Of a DNA stretch of 35,867 nucleotides, positions 1 through 8,509 are shown piece by piece. Both the position numbers and the translations under genes were made by a program. The DNA is from an uncultured Mediterranea sp. (GTDB lineage Bacteria; Bacteroidota; Bacteroidia; Bacteroidales; Bacteroidaceae). How positions within the stretch are numbered: position 1 is the first letter of the stretch; the number at the start of each line of letters is the position of its first letter. The notes beneath the pieces are model-generated. The model worked only from the letters and a program-made list of their open reading frames with translations. It was not told the origin of the DNA and did not search any database. Location: the NCBI GenBank assembly GCA_946056155.1, contig CAMGIP010000009.1, positions 1 through 35,867 on the forward strand. Reading direction: 5' to 3'.

Positions 1-3
1 GAT

Positions 4-29
4 AATAGTTACGCTTGTTCGTAACTATT
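4..29. other. Perfect inverted repeat near the window start
   Basis: AATAGTTACG (4-13) is followed by a 6-base loop and its exact complement CGTAACTATT (20-29). There is no T-run on either side, so it is not a classical rho-independent terminator. It could be a transcript-end or regulatory hairpin of a gene outside the window. The remaining bases to 255 hold only a candidate promoter for the next gene. Confidence 0.5.
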
Positions 30-164
30 CAGCGAATACCGTAGGCATTACGCGCTGTAGGCGCAAAAAGCGCATAGCCCCTATCTGCCATTCATCAGGC
101 TGCAGGTGAGAAAAAGATAAAATAGTTTCTTGCTCATGATGATGCGTATTTGCTGGATTTTAGT

Positions 165-172
165 TACTTTTG
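165..172 (+). promoter_or_regulatory. Bacteroides -7 promoter element
   Basis: TACTTTTG matches the Bacteroidetes -7 consensus TAnnTTTG, about 84 bases before the DUF4494 start. No TTTG lies at the expected -33 spacing, so the call rests on the -7 box and its position. Confidence 0.5.
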
Positions 173-255
173 CCGTAGATAAAGAGCGTCATCGCTGCTT
201 GTCGCGAGATATAGCGCTCTGTGATAAGAATTAAATGATTGATTAGCAAATAATT

Positions 256-723
256 ATGGCATTACATACTTGGTTTGAATGTAAAATCCGTTATGAGAAG
301 ACCATGGAGAACGGCATGGTCAAGAAAGTGACTGAACCCTATCTGGTAGATGCACTCAGCTTTACGGAGGCTGAGGCACGCATCATTGAGGAGATGACTC
401 CCTTTGTGAGCGGTGAGTTCACGGTGAGCGACATCAAGCGGGCCAACTATAGCGAGCTCTTTCCTTCGGATGAGGAGGCGGCTGACCGCTGGTTCAAGTG
501 CAAGCTGATCTTTATTATGCTCGACGAGAAGAGTGGAGCAGAGAAGAAATCTACCACTCAGGTGCTGGTGCAGGCGGCTGACCTGCGCGATGCGGTGAAG
601 AAACTGGATGAGGGAATGAAGGGTACTATGGCTGACTATCAGATTGGTATGGTGAGCGAGACGGCCATCATGGACGTATATCCTTTCCATGCTGATGCCG
701 ATCCTGTACAGGAGGGGAAATAA
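256..723 (+). CDS. DUF4494 domain-containing protein
   Basis: A 155-residue soluble protein with no signal peptide or membrane segment. It opens MALHTWFECKIRYEK and is rich in charged residues. I recognise it as the DUF4494 family, which is confined to Bacteroidetes and has no established function. The sequence has an alternating beta/alpha look, with an N-terminal strand followed by an acidic helix (TEAEARIIEEM). It lies 56 bases upstream of the YggS gene on the same strand, so co-transcription is likely. In family members this next-door PLP protein is a common context, but that is memory rather than something shown here. The ATG at 256 follows an A/T-rich stretch, which suits Bacteroidetes initiation. 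Confidence 0.85.
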   Translation: MALHTWFECKIRYEKTMENGMVKKVTEPYLVDALSFTEAEARIIEEMTPFVSGEFTVSDIKRANYSELFPSDEEAADRWFKCKLIFIMLDEKSGAEKKSTTQVLVQAADLRDAVKKLDEGMKGTMADYQIGMVSETAIMDVYPFHADADPVQEGK

Positions 724-779
724 CGGAATCCCCCGTCAGTTGGAGTGATGAAGAAGAGATTACGAAGGAGAAATAGACG

Positions 780-1445
780 ATGATTTCTGAACGTATCAAC
801 ACGTTGAAGAGCGAACTGCCGCAAGGTGTACGCCTGGTGGCGGTGTCGAAGTTTCACCCCGTAGAGGCCATTGCAGAGGCTTACGAGGCAGGGCAACGGA
901 TTTTCGGTGAGAGCAAGGTGCAGGAGGTCTGTGCCAAGCAGGAACTCTTGCCCAAGGATATCGAGTGGCACTTTATCGGTCATCTGCAGACCAACAAGGT
1001 GAAGTATCTGGTGCCCTTCGTGACGCTGATTCACGGCATTGACTCCTATCGCTTGCTGGCCGAAGTGGATAAACAGGCAGCTAAAGTGGATCGTGTGGTG
1101 GATTGTCTGCTGCAGATACACATAGCCCGAGAGGAGACAAAGTTTGGATTCAGCATGGAGGAGTGCAGACAGATGCTGACAACCGGTGAGTGGAAGCAGC
1201 TCCACCATGTGCGTATCTGTGGTGTGATGGGGATGGCTACCAATACGGAGGATATGAAGCAGGTGGAGGAGGAGTTTGCATCGCTCTCGGCCTTCTTCCG
1301 CGAGATTAAGCAGCGGTGGTTTGCCGATGTGGAATACTTCAAGGAAATCTCCATGGGCATGTCACACGATTATCATCAGGCTATAGCCCAAGGAAGTACT
1401 CTCGTAAGGGTGGGAACTTTTATCTTCGGAGAAAGGAACTACTGA
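780..1445 (+). CDS. YggS-family pyridoxal phosphate homeostasis protein
   Basis: This 221-residue protein belongs to the YggS/PROSC (PLPBP) family: single-domain alanine-racemase-like TIM barrels that bind pyridoxal 5'-phosphate and buffer the cofactor in the cytoplasm without a known catalytic reaction. Visible motifs are VAVSKF with the PLP lysine near residue 24, FGESKVQE, WHFIGHLQTNK, and the C-terminal signature GMSHDYHQAIAQGSTLVRVG followed by IFG. The length matches the family (about 220-240). AAGGAG lies 9-10 bases before the ATG. The gene is downstream of DUF4494 and 53 bases upstream of the dihydroorotate-dehydrogenase-like gene, probably one transcript. Confidence 0.93.
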   Translation: MISERINTLKSELPQGVRLVAVSKFHPVEAIAEAYEAGQRIFGESKVQEVCAKQELLPKDIEWHFIGHLQTNKVKYLVPFVTLIHGIDSYRLLAEVDKQAAKVDRVVDCLLQIHIAREETKFGFSMEECRQMLTTGEWKQLHHVRICGVMGMATNTEDMKQVEEEFASLSAFFREIKQRWFADVEYFKEISMGMSHDYHQAIAQGSTLVRVGTFIFGERNY

Positions 1446-1498
1446 AATGGGAGCGCGAGAACAAGTTAATTAATACACTTATTAAAAAATATAGTATC

Positions 1499-2476
1499 AT
1501 GGCAACATTAGAAACTACCTTTGCAGGACTCAAACTGAAGAATCCTGTCATTGTCAGCAGTTCGGGCTTGACCGACAGCGCTGCCAAAAACTGCAAACTG
1601 GCTGAGGCCGGTGCAGGAGCCATTGTATTGAAATCGCTCTTTGAGGAGCAGATTCTCATGGAAATTGACCACATGGATGACCCCAACTTCTCTCCAGAAG
1701 GCAGCGAGTATCTCTCTGCCTATGTGCGTCAGCACAAGTTGGAGGAGTATCTCAACGTTATCCGTGAGAGCAAGAAGGTATGTCAGATTCCGGTTATCGC
1801 CAGCATCAACTGCTACGACGACAGCCAGTGGATAGACTTTGCACGTCAGATTGAGGCTGCCGGTGCCGATGCGCTGGAAATCAATATCTTGGCACTCCAG
1901 ACAGAGGTAGGCTATACGTATGGTGAGTTTGAACAGCGCCATATCGACATTTTGCGTCATGTCCGCAATACGGTGAAGCTGCCTGTCATCATGAAGCTGG
2001 GCGACAACCTGACCAATCCCGTGGCGCTGATCAGTCAGCTCTATGCCAATGGTGCTGCGGCTGTGGTGCTCTTCAACCGCTTCTACCAGCCGGATATCGA
2101 CATCGAGAAGCTGGCCCAGAGTGCAGGTCCCGTGTTGAGCAATGAGGCCGACCTCTGCAAATCGCTCCGTTGGACGGGTATTGCTTCGGCTGCTGTTTCG
2201 GGCATTGACTATGCTGTTTCGGGTGGCGTACATTCGCCTGAAGCTGTGGTTAAGGCTATTCTGGCAGGTGCTTCAGCCGTGGAGGTGTGCAGCGCCATCT
2301 ACCGTCAGACGCCCGCTGTCATTGGTCAGTTCAACAGCTTCCTTAGCGAATGGATGGACCGCAAGGGCATGGAGAGCATTGCTCAGTTCAAGGGTATGCT
2401 CAACCAGAAGGAACTGAAGGGTGTGAACACATTCCAGCGTACTCAGTTCCTCAAGTACTTCGCTACGTTTGAATAA
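1499..2476 (+). CDS. Dihydroorotate dehydrogenase-like protein
   Basis: A 325-residue FMN-binding TIM-barrel protein of the dihydroorotate dehydrogenase superfamily (class 1/PreA-like). It begins MATLETTFAGLKLKNPVIVSS, typical of the superfamily, and shows VIASINCYD, AAGADALEINI and VIMKLGDN, consistent with flavin and substrate loops, plus a late GGVHSPEAVVKAILAGA phosphate-binding segment. Bacteroidales usually have a separate pyrD as well, so the substrate here is uncertain. The frame is open back to 1316, but the ATG at 1499 is chosen because homology starts there and the preceding bases are strongly A/T-rich. A terminator follows at 2588. Confidence 0.88.
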   Translation: MATLETTFAGLKLKNPVIVSSSGLTDSAAKNCKLAEAGAGAIVLKSLFEEQILMEIDHMDDPNFSPEGSEYLSAYVRQHKLEEYLNVIRESKKVCQIPVIASINCYDDSQWIDFARQIEAAGADALEINILALQTEVGYTYGEFEQRHIDILRHVRNTVKLPVIMKLGDNLTNPVALISQLYANGAAAVVLFNRFYQPDIDIEKLAQSAGPVLSNEADLCKSLRWTGIASAAVSGIDYAVSGGVHSPEAVVKAILAGASAVEVCSAIYRQTPAVIGQFNSFLSEWMDRKGMESIAQFKGMLNQKELKGVNTFQRTQFLKYFATFE

Positions 2477-2587
2477 TTGCCGGTATCGAAAATAGGGTGT
2501 AGGCCGTTGTACATTGTTGGAGGGATGCTCCCTTCCTGGTCGTGATTATGATGCTACAGCTCTTTTCGCCGAAGAGAGATAATAGTA

Positions 2588-2621
2588 AAGCCCAAGGTTT
2601 CTTCTGCCTTGGGCTTTATTT
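2588..2621 (+). terminator. Rho-independent terminator
   Basis: The stem AAAGCCCAAGG pairs with CCTTGGGCTTT across a 9-base loop and is followed by ATTTTG. It ends the plus-strand DUF4494-yggS-dehydrogenase transcript and may also act, more weakly, on the convergent PAP2 transcript. Confidence 0.8.
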
Positions 2622-2769
2622 TGATGTTTCCTTTGAGCCTCTTTGACGTATTCTCTGAGTCTCTTCGGTGTGTGCTTTGCATCCCTTTGACGTATTCTTT
2701 GCGTCCCTTTTGATGCGTTCTATGACGTCTTTCAGACGTTCTGTTTGAGCCTATTAGATGTGTGGCCTC
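2619..2769. repeat. Diverged 22-bp tandem repeat, 6-7 units
   Basis: Units of 22 bases (one of 23) begin at 2619, 2641, 2663, 2685, 2707 and 2730, with a decayed seventh from 2752. The shared pattern is a CTTTGA-like start, a GTATTCT-like middle and a TTGAGTC-like end; the units at 2641 and 2685 are nearly identical. A 22-base unit cannot stay in frame, so this is noncoding. It fills the gap between two convergent genes, directly after the terminator. Confidence 0.75.
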
Positions 2770-2785
2770 TTTCTGATATGCGGGA

Positions 2786-3499
2786 TTAGAGTACGCAGAA
2801 GGCGCTATAGAGGGTGATGCCTATCAGGATGACTCCTCCCCCTACGACAGGAATGAAACCATGTTTGGAGGGTGGGTTGACAAACTCCACGTGGCTTATT
2901 CCTTTCATCCCTTTGGCTTCCAATTTCTTGTTCACCCAAACAAAGAGCGAGTACATCAGTACAGCCCCCACACTGCCGATGAAGGCACCAACAAGAATAT
3001 CCCCAGGGTAGTGTACACCAAGGTAAATGCGTGAATAGCAGGTGAGTATAGCCCAGCAGAAAATAAACCAAGAGAGGACACGATGACGGGAAAGCAGCAG
3101 CAGGTAGAAGGCCAGCCCAATGGTATTGGAGGCATGGCACGAAGGAAATCCGTAGCGGCCCGACCTGTAGTTGTTGACTATATGTACCAAATCGGATATG
3201 GGATTGTTCAGATTGGAGGGGCGGAGGCGTTCCACATGAGGGCGGATGAGGCTCGCTGCTACCTGGTCGGCAAATAGACAGACTAAGGCGATGGCTACCG
3301 TACAAAGAAATGCTGTGCGCCATGAAAAATCTCTAAAGAGCATATAGAGTATCGCAGCATAAAGGGGTATCCATATCCATTTACTGCTGTACAGGTACAT
3401 GAATATGTCAAAATAGCTGTTGTGGCACCCGTTGATGGCGAGCAGTACCTGAGTGTCTAAGTCGTTCAGAAACGAAAGCATTGCATTGCACAATTCCAT
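2786..3499 (-). CDS. PAP2-family membrane phosphatase
   Basis: A 237-residue polytopic inner-membrane protein with the full PAP2 acid-phosphatase signature: an RPx6RP-like first motif near residues 86-94 (Arg in place of the usual Lys), FPSCHAS (residues 118-124, catalytic His122) and SRx5Hx3D (156-167). About six hydrophobic segments surround these, placing the active site at the periplasmic face. Family substrates include undecaprenyl pyrophosphate, phosphatidylglycerophosphate and lipid A phosphates. In Bacteroides a PAP2 protein acts as the lipid A 4'-phosphatase LpxF; whether this gene is that orthologue cannot be told from motifs alone. It starts 35 bases after the ABC protein gene, so it is probably the last gene of that operon. 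Confidence 0.9.
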   Translation of the reverse strand: MELCNAMLSFLNDLDTQVLLAINGCHNSYFDIFMYLYSSKWIWIPLYAAILYMLFRDFSWRTAFLCTVAIALVCLFADQVAASLIRPHVERLRPSNLNNPISDLVHIVNNYRSGRYGFPSCHASNTIGLAFYLLLLSRHRVLSWFIFCWAILTCYSRIYLGVHYPGDILVGAFIGSVGAVLMYSLFVWVNKKLEAKGMKGISHVEFVNPPSKHGFIPVVGGGVILIGITLYSAFCVL

Positions 3500-3534
3500 A
3501 TTTGTATATTTACGTTTGATTATTATCGTCTATC

Positions 3535-5178
3535 TTATCCCTTTCGGTGGAGGTAGAGGTGATGCGTGATGCTGGATGGGAGTTCGCAAGCATAGTGAGT
3601 CACCATAATCATGGTCTTGTCCGGTCGTTGGCAGAAGGCCTCAATGATGCGTTTCACGCGGAGACGGTTGAAGGTGTCGAGTCCGTGGAGCGGTTCGTCA
3701 AGGATGAGCAGTTCGGGGTCCTTGACAAAGGCACGGGCCAGCAGAGCCAATCGTTGCTCACCACTGGAGAGTTGGAGGAAGGGCTTGTCGCGTAACGAGC
3801 CTATACCGAAGATATCCATCCATTGCTGGCAGATGGCCAGCTCCTCGGCTTTCGGACGGAGGTAGAGGCCAATGGTGTCATGAAGACCTGAAGCCACAAT
3901 CTCTATGGTTGGCAGGTTCTTGAGGTAGGCACGGTGCATCTCGGGACTGACATAGCCGATGTGCTTCTTGATTTCCCAGATGCTCTCGCCCGACCCGCGG
4001 GGACGTCCGAAGAGGGCAATGTCGCAGGCATAAGACTGAGGATTGTCGGCACAGACTAAGCTCAGCAGGGTGGATTTACCTGAACCGTTGTCACCACTCA
4101 AGGCCCATTTTTCCCCACGATGTACCGTCCAGTTGAGGCTCTTGAGGATGGTACGCTCCTCATAACGGATGCTTACTTCATTGAGTTTCACTACCTCGTC
4201 TCCTTCGAAGGGATTGGGATGATGGGGCAGGTCGATTACTTGCTGTTGCACCTCAACGAGGGATTGCTCTATGGTAGCAAGGCTTTCTGCTTCCATAGCC
4301 TTCCACTGCTCCAAGTAGCTCGCACGTGTCATCTTTTCGCCTACCTTCTTCTCCTTGACAGGTACCACATGGGTGATGAACGGAGGTATGTCGTCCAGCA
4401 TGGAGAGCACGAGGACAATCTGTAGCGAGGGCAGATGGGAGAGCTCTTCCAACAGACGGCCAAGCAACTGACGAGTGTCGGCATCCAAACCGATGAAGGG
4501 ATTGTCCATGATGAGGACCCGCGGTGAAGCCAGCAATGCCTTGGTCAACTGCATCTTGCGCAGTTCACCGCTGGAGAGAAGAATCACCTTCTTGTCCAAC
4601 AGAGGCGTCATCCCGAAGAGGTCGAACAGCCTTCGCACATCTTCCATCTTCTGCATATCGTACGTTGGCATCGTTTTTCCCTTTTGCTTCTGTGAATCCT
4701 TCGGTTCCGTCTCATCTGTCGGCTCACAGGCTACATTCGGTTCCGGCATATCTTCCTGCTTACTATGAACAGTTTGGTTCGAGGTCTGATACTCCTTCAT
4801 CAGTTGCTTCACCACGCTCCATCCCCCCTTGCTCAGCAGGTCACACACGAGAGGGACGTCATCCTGCTCCGTCTGGTTCCAGCGCTGCTGATAATAGTAG
4901 TAGCCGTCTGCACTGCCGTAGGTGTCGCGGAAAGCGATGTAGCGGAGGTTGTCATACACGGTGGCGGTGGGAGAGGGTGAGAAGTCATATTGGGGAGTAC
5001 CCTCCATGAGTGGATAACGGCCGGTCAGCAGATCGACCAACAGACTTTTCCCGGAGCCATTGGGCCCCACAAGGGCGATGTGCTCGCCCTTGCCGAGGCC
5101 CAAGGTAACCGGTTCTGCAAGCCGTACCTGTGGGTCGCGGGCTACGGCTTGAACAAGTTGGATGGTGTGTTGTTGCAT
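3535..5178 (-). CDS. Double-ATPase ABC protein (ModF-like)
   Basis: This 547-residue cytoplasmic protein carries two ABC ATPase domains and no membrane segment. Domain 1 has Walker A GPNGSGKS near residue 40 and signature LSSGE; domain 2 has GDNGSGKS, LSSGEQ and LILDEPLHGLD. The two-domain arrangement resembles ModF/YhiH-type proteins rather than ABC-F factors, since I see no ABC-F linker. Between Walker A and the signature of domain 1 lies an acidic, Gln/Lys-rich insert of low complexity. Domain 1 Walker B reads LIMDNPF, with Asn where the catalytic Glu is expected, so that site is probably slow or inactive. No permease is adjacent. It sits 16 bases after the pullulanase stop. Confidence 0.85.
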   Translation of the reverse strand: MQQHTIQLVQAVARDPQVRLAEPVTLGLGKGEHIALVGPNGSGKSLLVDLLTGRYPLMEGTPQYDFSPSPTATVYDNLRYIAFRDTYGSADGYYYYQQRWNQTEQDDVPLVCDLLSKGGWSVVKQLMKEYQTSNQTVHSKQEDMPEPNVACEPTDETEPKDSQKQKGKTMPTYDMQKMEDVRRLFDLFGMTPLLDKKVILLSSGELRKMQLTKALLASPRVLIMDNPFIGLDADTRQLLGRLLEELSHLPSLQIVLVLSMLDDIPPFITHVVPVKEKKVGEKMTRASYLEQWKAMEAESLATIEQSLVEVQQQVIDLPHHPNPFEGDEVVKLNEVSIRYEERTILKSLNWTVHRGEKWALSGDNGSGKSTLLSLVCADNPQSYACDIALFGRPRGSGESIWEIKKHIGYVSPEMHRAYLKNLPTIEIVASGLHDTIGLYLRPKAEELAICQQWMDIFGIGSLRDKPFLQLSSGEQRLALLARAFVKDPELLILDEPLHGLDTFNRLRVKRIIEAFCQRPDKTMIMVTHYACELPSSITHHLYLHRKG

Positions 5179-5194
5179 TTGTCAGTATCAATAG

Positions 5195-7201
5195 TTATTT
5201 TGTATAGGCTATGAGAGCCGAACGGGCAGGTACGGTAAGTTCGCTGCCACTGATGGTGCCCAAACCGTTTTCGTTGATGAGCCCATCGCGGCATACTACC
5301 GAATATTTGCCTTGAGCTACGGGCACCTTCACCACCTCCTGGCGAGCGTTGAGAATCACGAAAATCTCCTTCCAAGCATCACCGTTGGCATTATCCTTGA
5401 GGCGGAAAGCTACTACGTTACCCTTCTCTACAGGGATGAATTCCAAGTGTTTACGCACAGATTCTGCACTTCCCATACGGAAGGCAGGATGGTTCTTGCG
5501 CAGCGAGATGAGACCCTTGTAATAGGCAAAGACGTCGGCATGGGCCGACTTGCGGCTCCAGTCAATAGCGTTGATGGAGTCGGGGCTCTGGAAGCTGTTG
5601 TGCACGCCCTTCTTGTCGCGCATCACCTCTTCACCGGCATAGATGAAGGGTACACCCTGTGAGACGAACACAGCCGTCTGGGCCAGCTTGTCCAATTTGG
5701 CTACCTCAGCAGGAGCGATACCCGGCATGCTGGTGTTGAGACGATCGACCAGACACATGTCGTCGTGGCAGGAGATGTAGCTGATCATCTGCGTAGGTTC
5801 AGCTGCCCAGGGAGCCTTGCTATAGTTGACCTTTGCATTATCCACTTGCGGATGTTCAATAGCACCTACGATACCAAATTTCACGCTCTCCTCGGCATCG
5901 GGCAGACCGGCCAGGAAGGCACCCTGCTTGTTGTCGCTGAAGGGACCGCGCAATCCGTCGCGAATCTCATCGCTGAAGGCAGCGATACCCGGCATCTGTG
6001 CCACGTTGGCCTTCATGGCCAAAGCCTCCTGCGGGAGTTGTGGTGCTTCAGCAGCCCATCCTTCACCATAGATGAAGATGGTGGGCTCGATCTCGGTGGC
6101 TGCACGGCGTATCTCGTTCATCGTTTCGATGTCATGGATACCCATCAGGTCGAAGCGGAAGCCATCGAGGTGGTACTCCTGAATCCAGTATTTTACCGAT
6201 TCAATCATATATTTGCGCATCATCGGGCGGTCGCTGGCCGTCTCGTTGCCGCATCCTGAGGCGTTGGCAAAGCTACCATCCTCTTTCTGACGGTAGAAGT
6301 AGCCGGGAACGGTACGCTCAAAATTGCTGTCGATGGTGTTGAAGGTGTGGTTATAGACTACGTCGAGCACTACGCGTATGCCTGCCTTGTGCAACGCCTG
6401 CACCATCTGCTTGAACTCGCGGATGCGGGCTTCCGGACAGTAGGGATTGGTCGAGTAGGAGCCGTCTGGCACATTGTAGTTCTGTGGGTCATAACCCCAG
6501 TTGTAGCGGTTCTCTTCCAGTTTGGTCTCATCCACCGAGGCATAGTCGTAGGAGGGCAGCAGATGCACATGAGTCACACCCAGCTCCTTCAGGTGGTCGA
6601 TACCTGTGCTCCATCCCTCAGGACTTTTGGTGCCCTCCTCGGTGAGTGCCAGGAACTTGCCTTTGTTCTCAATGCCTGAGGTGGGAGAGATGGAGAAGTC
6701 GCGATGGTGCATCTCGTAAATGATCACATCCGCGGGAGAGTTCAGTGCCGGACGCACATCGTTGGCCCATCCCTCGGGATCAGTTTCTGCCATATTGATA
6801 ATGGCTCCCCGTTTGCCGTTCACACCTACAGCCTGCGCGTTGATACCCGGCGTGTCGCCCAACCATTGGTCTTGAATTTTCACATTGAAGGCGTAGAATT
6901 TGCCTTTCAAATCACCCTCTTTCTCAGCGTTCCATGTACCTTCCTCTCCCAATGTCATCTGCAGCGTTTCGTAGGCATGTCCACCTTCGCCCTCTTCGTA
7001 GAGTAGTACGCGCACCTCGTCTGCGGTAGGTGACCAGAGGTGAAACCGAGTGAGCTCCGGGGTGTATTCCATTTCGGTGAGACTGCCCTGACGCACAGGG
7101 TAGAGTTCGTAAGAGGAGTAGTCCTTCTTCGAAGGCGTACATCCCGTGAGTGCAGCTGCAGCCATACCCACAATCACAACGTTACTTAATTTCATGTTCA
7201 T
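5195..7201 (-). CDS. pulA: Type I pullulanase, GH13 lipoprotein
   Basis: A 668-residue alpha-1,6-glucan debranching enzyme acting on pullulan, starch branches or glycogen. The N-terminus is a lipoprotein signal ending AALTGC, without the acidic run that marks surface export, so a periplasmic location is more likely. An N-terminal beta domain precedes the GH13 barrel. The type I pullulanase marker YNWGYDP is at about 233-239, VVYNH at about 281-285, the nucleophile Asp in GFRFDLMG near 351, the acid/base Glu in YGEGW near 380, and the third acid in SCHDD near 480. The frame extends 40 residues upstream through a purine-rich Lys/Arg leader, but the ATG at 7201 (or 7195) gives the proper signal peptide. 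It leads the pulA-ABC-PAP2 set. Confidence 0.93.
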   Translation of the reverse strand: MNMKLSNVVIVGMAAAALTGCTPSKKDYSSYELYPVRQGSLTEMEYTPELTRFHLWSPTADEVRVLLYEEGEGGHAYETLQMTLGEEGTWNAEKEGDLKGKFYAFNVKIQDQWLGDTPGINAQAVGVNGKRGAIINMAETDPEGWANDVRPALNSPADVIIYEMHHRDFSISPTSGIENKGKFLALTEEGTKSPEGWSTGIDHLKELGVTHVHLLPSYDYASVDETKLEENRYNWGYDPQNYNVPDGSYSTNPYCPEARIREFKQMVQALHKAGIRVVLDVVYNHTFNTIDSNFERTVPGYFYRQKEDGSFANASGCGNETASDRPMMRKYMIESVKYWIQEYHLDGFRFDLMGIHDIETMNEIRRAATEIEPTIFIYGEGWAAEAPQLPQEALAMKANVAQMPGIAAFSDEIRDGLRGPFSDNKQGAFLAGLPDAEESVKFGIVGAIEHPQVDNAKVNYSKAPWAAEPTQMISYISCHDDMCLVDRLNTSMPGIAPAEVAKLDKLAQTAVFVSQGVPFIYAGEEVMRDKKGVHNSFQSPDSINAIDWSRKSAHADVFAYYKGLISLRKNHPAFRMGSAESVRKHLEFIPVEKGNVVAFRLKDNANGDAWKEIFVILNARQEVVKVPVAQGKYSVVCRDGLINENGLGTISGSELTVPARSALIAYTK

Positions 7202-7329
7202 GTTATTATTTTTGTTAATGGTTAATCTTTTCCGTCCTTTTCCCTTTCCTCCTGTCCTGTTCATACCTTGCTGTACTTTCCCTTTTCTTTTGTTTTTTCT
7301 CCTTTCCCGATTTTCCGTCATCCGGCTTT

Positions 7330-7361
7330 AACCTTAACACCTTACCACCTTAACTCCTTAC
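7330..7361 (-). repeat. 32-bp intergenic repeat, copy 1 (4 x 8 bp)
   Basis: On the minus strand this is four 8-base units: GTAAGGAG, TTAAGGTG, GTAAGGTG, TTAAGGTT. Related copies are at 24051-24082 and 29967-29998. It begins about 55 bases past the ruvC stop and lies upstream of the pullulanase gene. Between it and the pullulanase start is a purine-rich (minus-strand) stretch of about 120 bases. Confidence 0.8.
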
Positions 7362-7416
7362 TTTCATCAAGTTTTTCCCAAGTTCCTAAATTTTGCGTCT
7401 CTCTTAGGGTGACTTC

Positions 7417-7983
7417 TTAATGAACTTTTCCTGGGTTTTTGGCGATAAAGTCCTTCCATCCCCGGTACTCCTTATCCACGGATGGCCGTCCCATTTGCAG
7501 GAAATGGCAATAGGCAGCCGCTAAGGCATCGGTAGCATCCATAAACCTCGGCATCTCCTCGGGCGCGATGTGTAACAGACGTTGGAGCATACCTGCCACC
7601 TGCTCTTTAGAGGCCTGTCCATTGCCTGTAATGGCCATTTTAATCTTCAGCGGAGCATATTCCGTGATAGGGATGTCTCGTATGAGTGCAGCCGCCATGG
7701 CTACCCCTTGAGCCCGTCCCAGTTTGAGCATCGACTGCACATTCTTTCCGAAGAAAGGAGCCTCAATGGCCAGTTCATCAGGCAGATAGCTGTCAATAAT
7801 CCCTAATACGCGGGTATGGATGTGCTTGAGCTTGAGGTAGGTATCGCCTATCTTGCGCAGGTCTATCACTCCCATGGCAATCATCTCAGCCTTGGTGCCT
7901 ACCACACGCAACAATCCGTAGCCCATTACATTCGTGCCGGGGTCAATGCCCATGATAATCTTCTCCTTGACCGGCTGTATCAC
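7417..7983 (-). CDS. ruvC: Holliday junction resolvase RuvC
   Basis: The 188-residue crossover junction endodeoxyribonuclease, which as a dimer cleaves Holliday junctions together with RuvAB. It shows the RNase H-like fold signatures: [13 protein letters not shown] with the first catalytic Asp, [23 protein letters not shown] with the catalytic Glu, and a C-terminal [13 protein letters not shown] with the last acidic residues. The frame is open back to 8079, but that extension is the antisense-like overlap with the DUF4286 gene. The GTG at 7983 (IQPVKEK follows) is chosen because family members start there and it overlaps the upstream stop as GTGA, an arrangement typical of translational coupling. 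Confidence 0.95.
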   Translation of the reverse strand: MIQPVKEKIIMGIDPGTNVMGYGLLRVVGTKAEMIAMGVIDLRKIGDTYLKLKHIHTRVLGIIDSYLPDELAIEAPFFGKNVQSMLKLGRAQGVAMAAALIRDIPITEYAPLKIKMAITGNGQASKEQVAGMLQRLLHIAPEEMPRFMDATDALAAAYCHFLQMGRPSVDKEYRGWKDFIAKNPGKVH

Positions 7984-8282
7984 AGCAACTCCTCCATCAA
8001 TGTGGGGAAGCCGATGACACGCTCCTTGAAGGTCTTGGTCAGCTCCTCGTTCAGTCTTATCCCCAGTTCTTGATGCCAATGGTGGAGGGTGGCAGAATCT
8101 TTAACCGCGAATTGTACGCTCAGACAGGTGCCCTCGTCGCGATGACTCAGGATACGGAGTATGCGCGGTGACGTCAGTCGGCCATCTTTTTCCACCTCTG
8201 GAAGGTAGAATTCTTGCAGCCAAATGAGGAAAAGTTCCTCATTTTCATCCTCAATATGGTAGGTTGTATTATAAATTAGCAT
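7980..8282 (-). CDS. DUF4286 family protein
   Basis: A 100-residue soluble protein beginning [12 protein letters not shown] and ending in an FPTLMEELL helix. I recognise it as DUF4286, a small Bacteroidetes family with a predicted ferredoxin-like alpha/beta fold and no known function. It directly precedes and overlaps ruvC by four bases (GTGA), so the two are translated together. A good -7 box lies just upstream at 8303. The pairing hints at a shared expression need rather than a proven role in recombination. Confidence 0.88.
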   Translation of the reverse strand: MLIYNTTYHIEDENEELFLIWLQEFYLPEVEKDGRLTSPRILRILSHRDEGTCLSVQFAVKDSATLHHWHQELGIRLNEELTKTFKERVIGFPTLMEELL

Positions 8283-8302
8283 AGTACCACAAAATTTTTT
8301 CG

Positions 8303-8310
8303 CAAAAATA
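8303..8310 (-). promoter_or_regulatory. -7 promoter element for DUF4286-ruvC
   Basis: On the minus strand TATTTTTG fits TAnnTTTG. It lies 20 bases before the DUF4286 start, implying a leader of only about 14 bases, and is back to back with the tRNA promoter. Confidence 0.6.
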
Positions 8311-8333
8311 GCAATTTATTCAGAAATAAGCAT

Positions 8334-8341
8334 TATCTTTG
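8334..8341 (+). promoter_or_regulatory. -7 promoter element for tRNA-Ala
   Basis: TATCTTTG fits TAnnTTTG and lies 40 bases before the tRNA 5' end, diverging from the DUF4286 promoter. Confidence 0.6.
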
Positions 8342-8381
8342 CATCGTCAAAATCAGAAAAGATTCTGAAAACGTTCTCAAA

Positions 8382-8455
8382 GGGGCGTTAGCTCATCTGG
8401 CTAGAGCGCGACACTGGCAGTGTCGAGGTGATGAGTTCGAGTCTCATACGCTCCA
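8382..8455 (+). tRNA. tRNA-Ala(GGC)
   Basis: The cloverleaf is complete. Acceptor stem GGGGCGT pairs with ACGCTCC (one G-T pair), the D arm is GCTC/GAGC, the anticodon stem CGACA/TGTCG carries loop CTGGCAG giving anticodon GGC, and the T arm ATGAG/CTCAT carries loop TTCGAGT. The discriminator is A at 8455. The next bases are CCT, so the CCA end is not encoded. It reads alanine GCC/GCT codons. Confidence 0.96.
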
Positions 8456-8473
8456 CCTGTTTTTATGATGCTT

Positions 8474-8509
8474 AGGAGTTATCCTTTACATAGGGTAACT
8501 CCTTTTTTT
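8474..8509 (+). terminator. Terminator after tRNA-Ala
   Basis: AGGAGTTATCC pairs with GGGTAACTCC-T around a short A/T loop and is followed by seven T. This is a standard rho-independent terminator for the tRNA transcript. Confidence 0.85.

Noticed and set aside
2619..2769. CRISPR-like array
   Set aside because: Units are contiguous with no unique spacers, and no cas genes are present.
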